In this document: one piece after another, positions 35,014-44,784 of the stretch
Position numbering within the stretch: position 1 is the stretch's first letter
Layout of the letters: each line of letters opens with the position of its first letter
The notes under the pieces: generated by a model
What the model was told of the DNA's origin: nothing
Database searches by the model: none
What the model saw: the letters and a program-made list of their open reading frames with translations, nothing else
Assembly (NCBI GenBank): GCA_024102815.1
Contig: JAGFJJ010000078.1
Coordinates: 1 to 64,000 of the forward strand
DNA: 64,000 nucleotides
DNA from: Phycisphaerae bacterium
Lineage (GTDB): Bacteria; Planctomycetota; Phycisphaerae; UBA1845
Reading direction: 5' to 3'
Translations under genes and position numbers: made by a program

Positions 35014-35649
35014 TTACCGGAGCACGTTGCGGATGCGGCGAATCACGTGGAGCGGTGGTGGATCGGACGGCTGCTTTCGATAGCGGTATCGAATGAACGA
35101 ACGACCGTGGATGAACATGACGCATGCAGAAAAAGCAACGTACACCAGGTATACGCACCGCAACTCGTAACCGACCGACGGCAGCGCCGCGAAAACCGAT
35201 TGACACGCAATCAGCATCACCAAGCTCGACGTTACTACGGCCAGCCCCGTCCCCAGCGCGGTGCGATCCAGCGTGCCGTGCGGGGTCTTCTTCGGGTGCC
35301 GCGACTGGAATGCCATCAACTCTTCTCCGGCAATCGCGTTGACCAGACGCTCGATTTCATCGATGCGCCGAAGATGGTCTTCTTTCGACTTTGCATGATT
35401 GGCCGTGGTGATGACAAGCCACATGAGCCCCAGCGGCAGCGTCAAGAGCAACCACAGGCGCGTTTCGCCGGAAAGCGAACTCATGCTGCCCAGCAGCAAC
35501 GCAAACAGCCCGCCGGCCACGGGAAGCCGCCGGTCCATGGCCGTCATGCGGAACGTCAGCAGTGCGTTGAGTGCGCGATACTCTTCCAGAAGCACGTTGA
35601 TGCGATCTCGATTCGATAAGGGCGGATCGATGCCGTCTTGTTGTCTCAC
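35014..35649 (-). CDS. Membrane protein of unknown function, possibly 5'-truncated
   Basis: From about residue 15, the frame encodes a helical protein with two pairs of membrane segments: LPVAGGLFALLLGSMSSLSG and LWLLLTLPLGLMWLVITTAN, then a cytoplasmic-looking Asp/Arg/Glu region (KSKEDHLRRIDEIERLVNAI), then VVTSSLVMLIACQSVFAALP and LVYVAFSACVMFIHGRSF. The open frame runs on upstream to 35913 but there it is only antisense to the transposase fragment. I set the start at a GTG at 35649; the proximity of the transposase remnant means the true 5' end may have been lost. Confidence 0.5.
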   Translation of the reverse strand: MRQQDGIDPPLSNRDRINVLLEEYRALNALLTFRMTAMDRRLPVAGGLFALLLGSMSSLSGETRLWLLLTLPLGLMWLVITTANHAKSKEDHLRRIDEIERLVNAIAGEELMAFQSRHPKKTPHGTLDRTALGTGLAVVTSSLVMLIACQSVFAALPSVGYELRCVYLVYVAFSACVMFIHGRSFIRYRYRKQPSDPPPLHVIRRIRNVLR

Positions 35650-36498
35650 CCGATCATGTTTAGCACGCTCCCCGATTCCCTGCCGAGCAGAATCGTCAAC
35701 GCGCCGCTCTTGCTGGTGATCGGGATGGATGGCGGTCGCGTACAAACCCTTGAAAAACAAGGAGAAAACGGGAGCCGCTGGCGGGAGGACAAGGTGAGCG
35801 CGATTACGTCGTATCTGCCCGGCGACGGAACCACGGAGCATCCGCCGACGCCGCTGGCGACGACCTACGTGGCCACGATGGAGAAGACGGAGGTCTTCGG
35901 GAAGCTGGTTCACGTGGAAGCGGAACGGCGTGGCCTGCGACAGGCGGTCACGGTGTTGGTGATGGGCGACGGCGGAAACTGGATCGATCCGCTAAGTGAG
36001 CGGGAATGCCTGCACGACCGCCGGATCGTGGACTATTACCACGCGGCCGAACACCTGCACGAAGCGGCGCGGGCGGCGCTGGGCAAGGACATCGCTGAGA
36101 CTCAGGCGTTGGCCGGGCAACTGAAGGACGCCTTGTGGAACGGTGAGTTGGCTACGGTGATCGCCACGTTGCGGACGCACGCGGAACGACTGGGAGCGCC
36201 CGGGCCGGGCGATGGACCGGATCATCCGCGTCGGGTGCTGGCGAACAACGTGAACTACTTCGAAACCCATCGCCGCCACATGGACTACCCGACGTTCCGG
36301 CGCAAGGGCTGGCCGATCGGATCGGGCGTCACGGAATCGGCGGTCAAGCAGTTCAACAAACGCGTAAAAGGGACCGAGCAGTTCTGGAGCCTGTCGGGCG
36401 TCGAGTCGATCCTGGCCCTCCGCGCCGTCTGGCTGTCCCAAGACGACCGGTGGACAAGGTACTGGAACGCCCGGCCAGCCTATGCCAAGGCCGCCTAA
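35638..36498 (+). pseudogene. ISKra4-family transposase, C-terminal part
   Basis: From about residue 20 (LLLVIGMDGGRVQ) to the end, the sequence resembles ISKra4 transposases: the DGG motif, CLHDRRIVDYYHAAEHLHEAA, ANNVNYFETHRRHMDYPTFR and GWPIGSGVTESAVKQFNKRVKGTEQFW. The N-terminal 150 to 200 residues, including the DNA-binding domain, are missing, so it is the remnant of an insertion sequence. It lies directly against the truncated membrane-protein gene on one side and an IS630-type fragment on the other. Confidence 0.8.
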
Positions 36499-36635
36499 AC
36501 TGTCACGGACCCTTCATCCACCGCCAAGAGGACGTTCGCGTGACGGATCTTGTACGCCGCCGCCCTGCCCACCCGAACCAACTGCTTCAACCCATCCCGC
36601 TCCTCGGCCTCCAGCCGAACGATCCACCTTTTCAT
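36495..36635 (-). pseudogene. N-terminal fragment of an IS630-type transposase
   Basis: An excellent AAGGAGG precedes the ATG at 36635. The 46 residues begin MKRWIVRLEAEERDGLKQLV and continue through GRAAAYKIRHANVLLAVDEG, which is the first helical part of the helix-turn-helix in IS630-family transposases (VRLTxEERxxLxxLVxxG, then AxxIRHAxxLLxAD). It then stops where it meets the ISKra4 remnant, whose stop overlaps its own. The rest of the transposase is absent. Confidence 0.65.
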
Positions 36636-37000
36636 GCCGATCCTCCTTGAGACAGGGCATCCATGCCCTTACAAGGATCGGCTATCCAACATCTTTACCC
36701 GCACATTCGAGTGAATCGGACCACTAGGTTCTGTCCGGCAAGCATCACACGTTTCGCAAACGCCGCCGTTCCCCTCCGCATTGACACGCCCTGTCTTGCT
36801 TTGCCCGCATTCGCTCCGAGCCGGTCGGCTACCCGCCTGCCCGCCGGACAGGCGGGCAAGCGGCCGGTCGAAACGGCATGCGTCGCGCCAGGCGGCGTGA
36901 AATCCCCGCGCGATGAATCCAACGAACTTGCATCTGTTCGCAGGGCCGCCTGTCACTCCTCCTGCTGATCGCTTCGACCTGTAGCCGTCCGTCTCTCCGC
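36636..37000. other. Long leader with paired inverted repeats upstream of the methylase-helicase gene
   Basis: No gene is supported. CCCGCCTG (36832-36839) pairs with CAGGCGGG (36849-36856). CAGGCGGC (36889-36896) pairs with GCCGCCTG (36945-36952) and encloses CGAAC/GTTCG (36923-36927/36936-36940). These branched repeats precede the ribosome-site hairpin at 37001, as at 60306 and 61711. Confidence 0.4.
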
Positions 37001-37077
37001 CCGTCCCCGCGAGGGGTGATCGGGTTTCCCCAGCGCCCGGCGAAGGAAACCCGATCACCCTTTTTTCGCGAGGACGG
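37001..37077 (+). promoter_or_regulatory. Terminator-like hairpin in the leader, with the ribosome-binding site in the outer stem (leader class, copy 2)
   Basis: A perfect 16-bp stem, GGGTGATCGGGTTTCC (37014-37029) with its complement at 37045-37060, is followed by six Ts and so looks like an intrinsic terminator 20 bases before a start codon. Around it, CCGTCCCCGCGA (37001-37012) pairs at 11 of 12 positions with 37066-37077, which includes the Shine-Dalgarno GAGGA at 37070-37074. The gene should therefore stay off unless the structure is opened. Confidence 0.6.
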
Positions 37078-37080
37078 ACC

Positions 37081-40000
37081 ATGAGTGCAAAGCAAGTCAT
37101 ACAAGCCAAGCCGATGCGCAGAGAACAGCTCACCCTGTTCGCGCTGTTCGATGCGGCAGCGACAGAGAACCCTCGGACTCAGGCATTACCGGCAGCGGGG
37201 CTGGCGAACCATCGCCGTCTGCCGACGCCGCCGTCATCGCGTCCCGACCTGGGTGAGGACCCGACGACGACGGCTTTATACGGCAGACGGCAAGACGGCG
37301 GAGATTTATGGGCAGAGGGATCACCCGTTCAGACGCTTGCCCGAAGGATCGCGGCGGTGCTACACACCGAGCCGGCCACCCATATCGACAACCCACGCCT
37401 CGACGCGCTAACCCGCGAAATCTTCGGAACCGCCGTCGGCCACGCCCGTGACGCCTACGACGCCGCCGAAGGGGGCATGAATCTGCACATTGGCGAGTTT
37501 GCCATCGACTTCCGCGACGGGCGAGAAGCGATCGAGCGGCTACTTGAAGTCACGCAACGAATGCCTCGACAGTCCCGCCGAGACGAACGACAGGTTGAGT
37601 TGCAGCAGTTCAGCACGCCGCCGGCAGAAGCGTTCGTCGTCGTAGCAGCGGCGGCGATTCAACCGGGAATGTCCGTGCTTGAGCCGAGTGCCGGTACTGG
37701 CAATCTCGCGGTACTGGCACGATTGGCCGGGGCGGAAGTCGAGACCAACGAGATCGACCCCCGCCGGCGAGAACTTCTTACCATGCAGGGGTTCCCGGTG
37801 ACGGCGGTCGATGCGGAACGCCTCCACAATCTGCTTGATCCCGACAAAACCTTCGACGCCATCGTGATGAACCCGCCGTTCTCGGCGACCGGCGGTCGGG
37901 TCACGGGGCACAACACCAAGTTCGGCGCCCGACACGTCGAGCAGGCCTTACTCCGACTGAAACCCGGCGGTCGACTCGTCGCCGTCGTCGGCCAGGGAAT
38001 GGCCCTCGATCGCGTCGGCTTTCGCGAATGGTGGCAGATGATCGAGGAGCGTTTCCACGTCCGGGCCAACATCGGCATGGACGGCAACGGTTACGGGAAG
38101 TTCGGCACGTCGTTCGGCAATCAGATCGTCGTCATCGACAACGACGGACCCACGGCGAACGAAGAGGACGTGATCACCGGCTCGGAGCTTTCGCCGCAGG
38201 CCGCGTATGAACTGATTCGCGGCCTTGCCGACGAAGATATCCCGGCCCACATCGAACACGCCAGCCGGCGAACGGATCGCAACGGAAAGCCACGTAGCGA
38301 AACGCAACGCACCGCCGACCGAAACAGCATCGGCGAACTTGTCACCAACACGATGAGGCCCGCCGCCCAGATCGAAACGGGTACGGTGTTTTCACGCTAC
38401 GAAGTGCGGAAGGCCACCGTTCGCGGATCGGAGCAGCACCCCGCGAACGTCGTCGAATCGACCACGATGGCCAGCGTCGAGCCGCCGGACATCATCTACA
38501 GGCACCACTTGCCCCCGGAGTTGATCGTCGAAGGCAGAGTGTCCGACCTGCAAATCGAGGATACGATCTACGCGGGACAGGCCACCGAGACGATGCTTCT
38601 CGACGGCAACCGCCGCGGGCACTGGAACGGCGACGGTACCGGGATCGGCAAGGGCCGCGAAATCTACGCCTTCATCTACGATCAATTCCAGCAGGGCCGG
38701 CGAAAGCACGTCCACGTATCCGCGTCCCACCAACTCGTTGTGGACGCCGAACGGGACCGCGACGCCGTCGGCTTGCCCTTGCCCATCATCCATCAGGCGA
38801 AACGCAAGCCCACGGACGTTGTGACCGCGTCGCAAGGCGTGTTCTTCACGACCTACACCATGTTGGCGGGAGACTTCAAACAGAATCGCCCCCGATTCAA
38901 GCAGCTTGCGGATTGGCTCGGTTCGGACTTCGACGGCGTGATCGCCTTCGACGAATCGCACTTGATGAAGAACGCCGCATCGACGCCCTACGGTGGAAAG
39001 GCCAGCACCGACGCCGGCACCCAGCGGGGAAACATGGGGATCGAACTTCAGCGGATGTTCCCCAACGCCCGCGTCCGCTACTTCAGTGCCACCGGGGCCA
39101 CCGAGGTCCGGCATATGGCCGCGTACGAACGGCTCGGACTCTGGGGACCGGGAGCACCGTTCCCCGACTTCCCGTCGTTCGTGCTGGCGATGGAGCGGGG
39201 CGGCGTTGCGGCAATGGAGATGCTCTGCCGTGATCTCAAAGCCGTCGGATCGTACCTTGCCCGGACGATCAGCTACGGCCCCAGCCGAAACGACGACGGA
39301 ACCATCGTTCCCGATTCCGCCGTCGAGTACGAACCGCTTCAACACAACATGACCCCCGACGAACGCGGGCAGTACGACCAGATCGCCGAGCTTTGGTCGG
39401 AATTGCTCGTTGCCTTTGAGGCGGCGGAGGAGACCGCTGGCCAGCAGCGGAACCCGAACCGCTACGCCCAGTTCTACGCAACGCAGCAGCGTTTCTTCCT
39501 GCAATTGATGATGGCCTACGAGCTTCCCGACGTGATCCCGGCCATCGAACGCGACCTGTCCGAGGGCCGGTCCGTCGTGGTCAGCCTGTTCAACACCAAC
39601 GAGGCCCAGACCGACCGCAAGGTGAGTCGGGCGTTGGCTGACGGACTGGACCTGTCGGAACTCGACGCCACGCCCCGTGAGATGATCGTGCAACTCGTTG
39701 AGAAGCAATTCCCGATTCACCAGTACCAAGAGGTGACCGACCCCAAGACCGGCAAGGTCAAATCCGTCCGGGTGGAAGATGAAAACGGCAACCCGGAGAT
39801 CAACCGCGAGAACGTAGCCAAGCAGGCGGAACTACTCGACAGGGTTGCGGACCTCGACTTCCCGCAGAACCCCATCGACACGCTTGTCGATCACTTCGGC
39901 CCGGAGAACGTCGCCGAGATCACCGGACGCTCGCATCGCTTCGAACGCGGCAAGTACGTTCGTCGCAAGATCAGTGGCGTCGGAACCAAGCGATTGAACG

Positions 40001-41484
40001 AACACGAGACGCGGCAGTTCCAGGACGGAACGAAACGCTTGGCCATCGTATCCGGTGCCGGAGCTACGGGAATCAGTTTGCACGCCGACGTGGATGCGAA
40101 GAACCACGAGCGGCGGGTGTTCTACGCGTTTCAGCTTTCGTGGTCGGCGGATCAGCAGATGCAGGTGTTCGGCAGGGTGCATCGCTCGCATCAGGTGTCG
40201 GCCCCGATCATCCGGCTGGTGTTACTCGATCTTGCCGGCCAGAAGCGGCAGGTAAACGCCGTATCGAAGCGACTGGCAGCGTTGGGAGCACTGACCAAAG
40301 GCGAGCGACAATCCCTTGGCGGAGTGTTGTTCCGCCCGGAAGATGTTACCGACCAGTACGGTGCCGCGGCACTGGCACGCCTTTACGGCGAGATCACCCA
40401 CAACCGGCACAAGGACGCGGGACTCGGCGTGCGTGAGCTTGAGCGGATGGGCGTGCTCGACAAGGACAAGACGGCGGTACGCGAGAGCCTGATACGCAAG
40501 GTCAATCACTTTCTGAATCGCATCATGGTGCTTCCGGTTGAAAAGCAGAATGCGGTTTTCGAGCTTTTCTATGAGCGGTACGTCGAGGCCGTCGATGCCG
40601 CCAAACGTCGCGGAGCGTTCGACTTTGGGGTGTCGGAGATTAGGGCGAGGAACCTGCGAAGCGCCTGTCCCCCGCAGACCCTTCACACAGACGAGGCGTC
40701 GGGGGCACGGACGGTCCTGCACGAACTGCAAGGCGAGATCGACGTTGAGCGGCACGAGTTCGATACCGCCCGGTGCCGGTTCGCCGTCGAGGGCTTCTAC
40801 CGCAACATCCGAGGCGGGACGGTCTACGCCGTGTCCGCCCATCACGACGATTCGCTACGACAGGCGGTGCTAATGGGCGTCAAGCGAACCACTCGGATTG
40901 TCGTTGAACGGCACGAGCTTGCCGCGAAGTACACCAAGGTCGGGAACGACGCCGCACGCGAATGGTGGGACGCGGCCTATGCCAGCACCCCCGCCACGGC
41001 CACGGAGAAGTTCTACGTCCTGAGCGGTGCCATCATCCCGATCTACGACAAGATCATGGGCGGGCAGGGCATCGACAACACCAAAGTCGCCCGGGCGATC
41101 CTTGAAAATGGCGAAGCCCTTGTCGGCTTCAACTTGAGTCCCAAGGATGTTGGGCCGGTCAAGCAGAGGCTCGGTATCGGCAATCCGCTGGCCGATTCGA
41201 CCGCCGAGGAGATTCTGGAATTGGTCGACGCCGGTGGAGTGATCGAACTGGACAACGGATGGCGGATCACGCTTTCGGTCGTATCCAGCGAGAGCGTCGT
41301 CGAGCTTGTCCTGAACGGCGTCATCGGAAACAAGGACGAGATCCGCGGTTACGGATTCATCGACGAGACCATCCACTACAAACGCCGCTGGTTCGCCCGC
41401 ATCGACGAGGCGGACGCGGTGCTGGCCCGATTGCTAGCCCGCCGGAAACCCGTACGGGACATCACGTTCGACCAGGCCGCGTAA
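37081..41484 (+). CDS. Giant methyltransferase-helicase fusion, DarB/strawberry-notch-like antirestriction protein
   Basis: The 1467-residue protein has three parts. Residues about 150-430 are an N6-adenine methylase: LEPSAGTGNLAVLARLAGAE (cofactor motif) and DAIVMNPPFSATGG (catalytic motif). Residues about 480-740 are the first helicase domain: WNGDGTGIGKGREIYAF (Walker A), VIAFDESHLMKNA (motif II), FSATGATEV (motif III). Residues about 970-1100 are the strawberry-notch-type C-terminal helicase: IVSGAGATGISLHAD and QQMQVFGRVHRSHQ (motif VI). Such methylase-helicase fusions occur on plasmids, and the best known relative in plan is phage P1 DarB, which protects incoming DNA from type I restriction. 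The leader hairpin suggests control at DNA entry. Confidence 0.75.
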   Translation: MSAKQVIQAKPMRREQLTLFALFDAAATENPRTQALPAAGLANHRRLPTPPSSRPDLGEDPTTTALYGRRQDGGDLWAEGSPVQTLARRIAAVLHTEPATHIDNPRLDALTREIFGTAVGHARDAYDAAEGGMNLHIGEFAIDFRDGREAIERLLEVTQRMPRQSRRDERQVELQQFSTPPAEAFVVVAAAAIQPGMSVLEPSAGTGNLAVLARLAGAEVETNEIDPRRRELLTMQGFPVTAVDAERLHNLLDPDKTFDAIVMNPPFSATGGRVTGHNTKFGARHVEQALLRLKPGGRLVAVVGQGMALDRVGFREWWQMIEERFHVRANIGMDGNGYGKFGTSFGNQIVVIDNDGPTANEEDVITGSELSPQAAYELIRGLADEDIPAHIEHASRRTDRNGKPRSETQRTADRNSIGELVTNTMRPAAQIETGTVFSRYEVRKATVRGSEQHPANVVESTTMASVEPPDIIYRHHLPPELIVEGRVSDLQIEDTIYAGQATETMLLDGNRRGHWNGDGTGIGKGREIYAFIYDQFQQGRRKHVHVSASHQLVVDAERDRDAVGLPLPIIHQAKRKPTDVVTASQGVFFTTYTMLAGDFKQNRPRFKQLADWLGSDFDGVIAFDESHLMKNAASTPYGGKASTDAGTQRGNMGIELQRMFPNARVRYFSATGATEVRHMAAYERLGLWGPGAPFPDFPSFVLAMERGGVAAMEMLCRDLKAVGSYLARTISYGPSRNDDGTIVPDSAVEYEPLQHNMTPDERGQYDQIAELWSELLVAFEAAEETAGQQRNPNRYAQFYATQQRFFLQLMMAYELPDVIPAIERDLSEGRSVVVSLFNTNEAQTDRKVSRALADGLDLSELDATPREMIVQLVEKQFPIHQYQEVTDPKTGKVKSVRVEDENGNPEINRENVAKQAELLDRVADLDFPQNPIDTLVDHFGPENVAEITGRSHRFERGKYVRRKISGVGTKRLNEHETRQFQDGTKRLAIVSGAGATGISLHADVDAKNHERRVFYAFQLSWSADQQMQVFGRVHRSHQVSAPIIRLVLLDLAGQKRQVNAVSKRLAALGALTKGERQSLGGVLFRPEDVTDQYGAAALARLYGEITHNRHKDAGLGVRELERMGVLDKDKTAVRESLIRKVNHFLNRIMVLPVEKQNAVFELFYERYVEAVDAAKRRGAFDFGVSEIRARNLRSACPPQTLHTDEASGARTVLHELQGEIDVERHEFDTARCRFAVEGFYRNIRGGTVYAVSAHHDDSLRQAVLMGVKRTTRIVVERHELAAKYTKVGNDAAREWWDAAYASTPATATEKFYVLSGAIIPIYDKIMGGQGIDNTKVARAILENGEALVGFNLSPKDVGPVKQRLGIGNPLADSTAEEILELVDAGGVIELDNGWRITLSVVSSESVVELVLNGVIGNKDEIRGYGFIDETIHYKRRWFARIDEADAVLARLLARRKPVRDITFDQAA

Positions 41485-41694
41485 CGCAATTGGGATCCTC
41501 AAAAGCCGCCTGACGGTACAGCGCAACTTATCGATTCGCCCGGCGACGTGACTATCGTAGGCAAAAAAGGTTACCGCAATCACGCCCCATTTCGAATCCG
41601 TGGCCTCCCGGATCGAGTAGTGGCATCTGGTGAAACGTTTCACGCCAAGTGAGCCAATCGGCGTATTCGAACAAGGGACGGTTTTCGCCTCCGC
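41485..41694. other. Spacer, no gene
   Basis: About 210 bases between the methylase-helicase gene and the hairpin at 41695. No start with a ribosome-binding site and no recognisable protein. Confidence 0.4.
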
Positions 41695-41730
41695 CTGAGG
41701 GGGAACCAGAGTACGCAGGTTCCCCCTCAG
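41695..41730. repeat. Perfect 13-bp hairpin upstream of an IS3 fragment
   Basis: CTGAGGGGGAACC (41695-41707) is an exact inverted repeat of 41718-41730 around a 10-base loop. There is no T-tract. It lies about 90 bases before the transposase fragment and may be part of the insertion sequence end or a terminator for the 4.4-kb gene upstream. Confidence 0.5.
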
Positions 41731-41817
41731 ACTCCCCCTCCTTCCTTCTTTCTCCTCCGGGGGGAAGAGGGCGGTCGGGTCGGGTAGCATGGCGTCGTCG
41801 CCGCCGGGAGGACCGTC

Positions 41818-42132
41818 ATGAGCACGAACCGGAAACGTCGGAAGTGGACGCCGGAGCAGAAGCTCCGGATCGTGATCGAGAGTTTGCAATCGGAACGCAA
41901 GACGGCGGAGATCTGCCGCCGCGAAGGCCTCTCGCCCAACCAGATGTACGACTGGCGGAAGAAGCTGCTGGGCAGCGCCCAAGCGGTCTTCGCCGCCAAA
42001 GACCGCAACGACTCATCCCGTGGACCGAGGATCGACACCCTTATTCGACGAAGCGAGTTGTCTCACTTTGAGCGAAACAAATCACTGGCAAGCGTCGCTT
42101 GGTACTACTTTAATGAGGCGGCGCCTATCTGA
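41818..42132 (+). pseudogene. IS3-type transposase OrfA, broken
   Basis: The first 55 residues are an OrfA helix-turn-helix of the IS3/IS911 group: RRKWTPEQKLRIVIESLQSE, then ICRREGLSPNQMYDWRKKLL. From about residue 60 the sequence leaves the family. No OrfB (integrase core with DDE) follows. GGAGG lies just before the start. This is one more IS remnant in the region. Confidence 0.75.
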
Positions 42133-42498
42133 GGTGTGGAAACTGCACGATAACGCCGAGCGCCCGGGTGAAGTGTTTGGGGGCGCCCAACCGGTCAACG
42201 GGCCAAACCGATGGACCCCTTCGATGGATCACCTGAGCGACGTCGCCACGTTCAGTAATCTGGCGCCGTCTTGATCGGGCTCTGGGGCAGCATTTTTCGC
42301 GATTGCGAGGCCCAACCGGGGTGAAGCGTGACGCCGGAGTGTTTCGGTGTACGATGGAGCAACTCCAGGGCTGTGGTTACGAACGATCAATGGTGGCCGG
42401 AGCGTGAACTGCACGGCGGTCGTCACGGAGGTGTCCGAACATGTCCCGAAGGTGATGTGCCACATCATGGCGCGCGGGCATGGGCAACAGGTGATCGT
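42133..42498. other. Spacer before the Shango-like operon
   Basis: The open frame of the next gene extends back to 42328, but residues before the Met at 42499 have no protein character. Nothing else is supported here; the promoter of the three-gene operon should lie in this segment. Confidence 0.45.
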
Positions 42499-44781
42499 AT
42501 GGCCGAAACCATCCTCATCGTCCTAATCGCCATCGTAGCGGTTGTACTCCTGGGTGTCCGTGACAAGCTTTCGGCTCTGCTTGGCGCCGGGGACCGAACC
42601 GCACAGCGTCGGACCGCTAGTCGAGCGGATCGCATCGACTCCGATTGGCGCGTTATGGCAGCGCCGTCACACAAGTCTAAACCGAAATGGCTCGGTTATG
42701 GTGACGTGCTTCAAGTAAAGGGCTTTGAGATTGCGCACCCCTTGACGTACCTGTCGAGCCCCGGCGGTTCGGCAATTGACCCTTCGGAGATCGATCGGTC
42801 CCTGCCCATCGCGAGAGATTCAGAGGCAGACGATCTGCCGTATTGGCCTTGGTACGCCCGGATGAACTCGGCCCAGCGGCACATCTACCTTGACTGGTTG
42901 TCATCCGACCGCGCCAAGCTGCCCAACACCGATGGTTACCTGTTCGTTTATTACTACGGCTTGGAGCGGCGCGCGCTGGTTGATGACGCGGATCACAAGA
43001 CGGTGTTCGAGGAGGTGCAGCGGCTTCGCCAAGTCTACGAAGAATACGGCCCCAAGCGTGGTCGAAACAGTTTCATGAACTACAGCTCGGCGTTCCTGTG
43101 GTTTCTTGCGGCGTACAAACCTGACGAGATCAAGCAGAAGAGGGTCCAAAGGCTCGCGGAGTTGACGCGTGTATGGAACGAAGAGAAGCTCGCCGCGGCG
43201 CTGGCTTGGTGCGTTTCTCGAAAGCGACCCTTGCCTTCGTGGCTTGCGTTTGCCGTCGCTGAGCAATCACCGCAATCGCAGCGAAGCGTAGTCACCAAGC
43301 GAGTTGGCGACGAGTTCCGTGTGTTGTTCGCCAAACGGTACCAGGAGCAGTTCACCGAGGGACTGCCGCTACGGACCTCGAAGCGGGAGCGGCATATCTC
43401 CTACCGCCCCGCGAGCGCCGTGATCGATCACGCTTCGCTGGCGGTCCCGAATGCCCTTGGTATCCCCAGTCAATTCAAGCTGCTCTCTTCGATCTGGAAC
43501 GGTTGCATCGATGATTTGCGAAAGCTGAGTGCCGTAACCCGTGAGAAGACTGATGCTCCGCTCACGGCCAAAGCGTGGGAAGCGATGCCGCCCGAACTCC
43601 GCCGTTCGCTCGAACATCCCCAGAACAACGCCGTCTGCGATCTGATCGCAGAAAGTGCGGATGAGGACGGACACGTGTTCGTCCGGGCTGGTGAACTTGC
43701 TCGTGCGATGCAAGTTGAGAAAGGCGATCGCCTTACGATTGGCCAAAGTCGAGCGATTGCCGCTACGGTCGAGCACATCGGGTTCGCGTTGGAGCCCGAC
43801 CCGCGTCTGACCGGGAAGAGCTACAAAGCCGATTCGCTGATCGCCGCATTTCCACAGGCCTACGAGGGCGATCCCGACTACAAGCGTTACGGCGGGGCCG
43901 CTTGCATGATGCGACTCGGCCTGGCCGTGGCCGAAGCCGACGGGCATGTCGATGATGAGGAACTGCACCGCGTGCGGGATCAGATCGAGGACGGATTCGA
44001 ACTCAACGACCATGAGCGCCGGCGATTGGAGGCCTTGCAGACGCTGCTCATCAAGACCGGTTCGGACATCGCCGGCCTGGGCAAACGGCTGCAGGAGGTC
44101 GTAGCCGAGAGCGGCCGGAGGTCGGTCGGGAAGCTGCTGATCGGTGTTGCTGCCTGCGATGGTGTCATCACCAAGGGCGAATTGCGGGCGCTTCGCAAGT
44201 GTTTCCGGTCTCTCGGGCTGACATCCGAGGGGCTCGACGCGATGCTCCAGGAACTCGCCTCTGACCTAGCCGAAGCTCCCGTCAGCGTGACACCGGGACG
44301 GCCGCGCGAGGCCGGGGAACCCATCCCACTCACCCGAGCAGCGGATGCGGAGATCCAACTGGATCGTGAGGCTATCGCAAGAATCATGCATGAGACCCGG
44401 GATGTGAGTGCGCTGCTGGCGAAAGCGATGGATATTCCCACTGAAGTGCAATCCGACCATCTTGTTGCGGTGATGGATCCTCGGGTCGATAACGACGATG
44501 CGCCACGCATACCGACAACAGCCATCGATTCTCCCAATCCCTCAGCCACGTCCGCACAACTACCGCCCGCGCGGTTCGCGGCTTTCTATACGGAGCTTGT
44601 CACCAAGAAGCGCTGGACCCGGGAGGATGCCGCACAACTCGCGCGGCGTCATGGCCACATGCTGAGCGGGGCGATCGAATCGATCAACGAGTGGGCCTTC
44701 GATGAATTCGGCGCCCAACTCGTGTACGATGGTGAGGATGACGTGGAACTGGAGCTTGATCTGCTGGAAGGAAGTGGCTAA
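42499..44781 (+). CDS. sngA: SngA-like TerB-domain membrane protein of a Shango-type defence system
   Basis: From the ATG at 42499, the protein has 760 residues. It starts with a membrane helix, ETILIVLIAIVAVVLLGV, then a TerB N-terminal domain (LPYWPWYARMNSAQRHIYLDW and LFVYYYGLERRAL), a central TerB domain (MRLGLAVAEADGHVDDEELH, with the acidic DGHVDDEE motif, then NDHERRRLEAL), and a TerB C-terminal region (RWTREDAAQLARRHGHML to INEWAFDEFGAQLVYDGEDD). With the ATPase and helicase genes 3 bases apart behind it, the order equals the Shango system, whose SngA is a TerB-domain protein. The membrane helix would place the complex at the inner membrane. Confidence 0.75.
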   Translation: MAETILIVLIAIVAVVLLGVRDKLSALLGAGDRTAQRRTASRADRIDSDWRVMAAPSHKSKPKWLGYGDVLQVKGFEIAHPLTYLSSPGGSAIDPSEIDRSLPIARDSEADDLPYWPWYARMNSAQRHIYLDWLSSDRAKLPNTDGYLFVYYYGLERRALVDDADHKTVFEEVQRLRQVYEEYGPKRGRNSFMNYSSAFLWFLAAYKPDEIKQKRVQRLAELTRVWNEEKLAAALAWCVSRKRPLPSWLAFAVAEQSPQSQRSVVTKRVGDEFRVLFAKRYQEQFTEGLPLRTSKRERHISYRPASAVIDHASLAVPNALGIPSQFKLLSSIWNGCIDDLRKLSAVTREKTDAPLTAKAWEAMPPELRRSLEHPQNNAVCDLIAESADEDGHVFVRAGELARAMQVEKGDRLTIGQSRAIAATVEHIGFALEPDPRLTGKSYKADSLIAAFPQAYEGDPDYKRYGGAACMMRLGLAVAEADGHVDDEELHRVRDQIEDGFELNDHERRRLEALQTLLIKTGSDIAGLGKRLQEVVAESGRRSVGKLLIGVAACDGVITKGELRALRKCFRSLGLTSEGLDAMLQELASDLAEAPVSVTPGRPREAGEPIPLTRAADAEIQLDREAIARIMHETRDVSALLAKAMDIPTEVQSDHLVAVMDPRVDNDDAPRIPTTAIDSPNPSATSAQLPPARFAAFYTELVTKKRWTREDAAQLARRHGHMLSGAIESINEWAFDEFGAQLVYDGEDDVELELDLLEGSG

Positions 44782-44784
44782 GGC

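Noticed and set aside
35650-35913. N-terminal extension of the membrane protein at 35014, open up to 35913
   Set aside because: This part is only the antisense of the ISKra4 transposase fragment and has no protein character of its own.
37073-37080. Further copy of the TetR palindrome (GACGGACC) before the DarB-like gene
   Set aside because: Only one half-site is present, and the bases belong to the leader stem.
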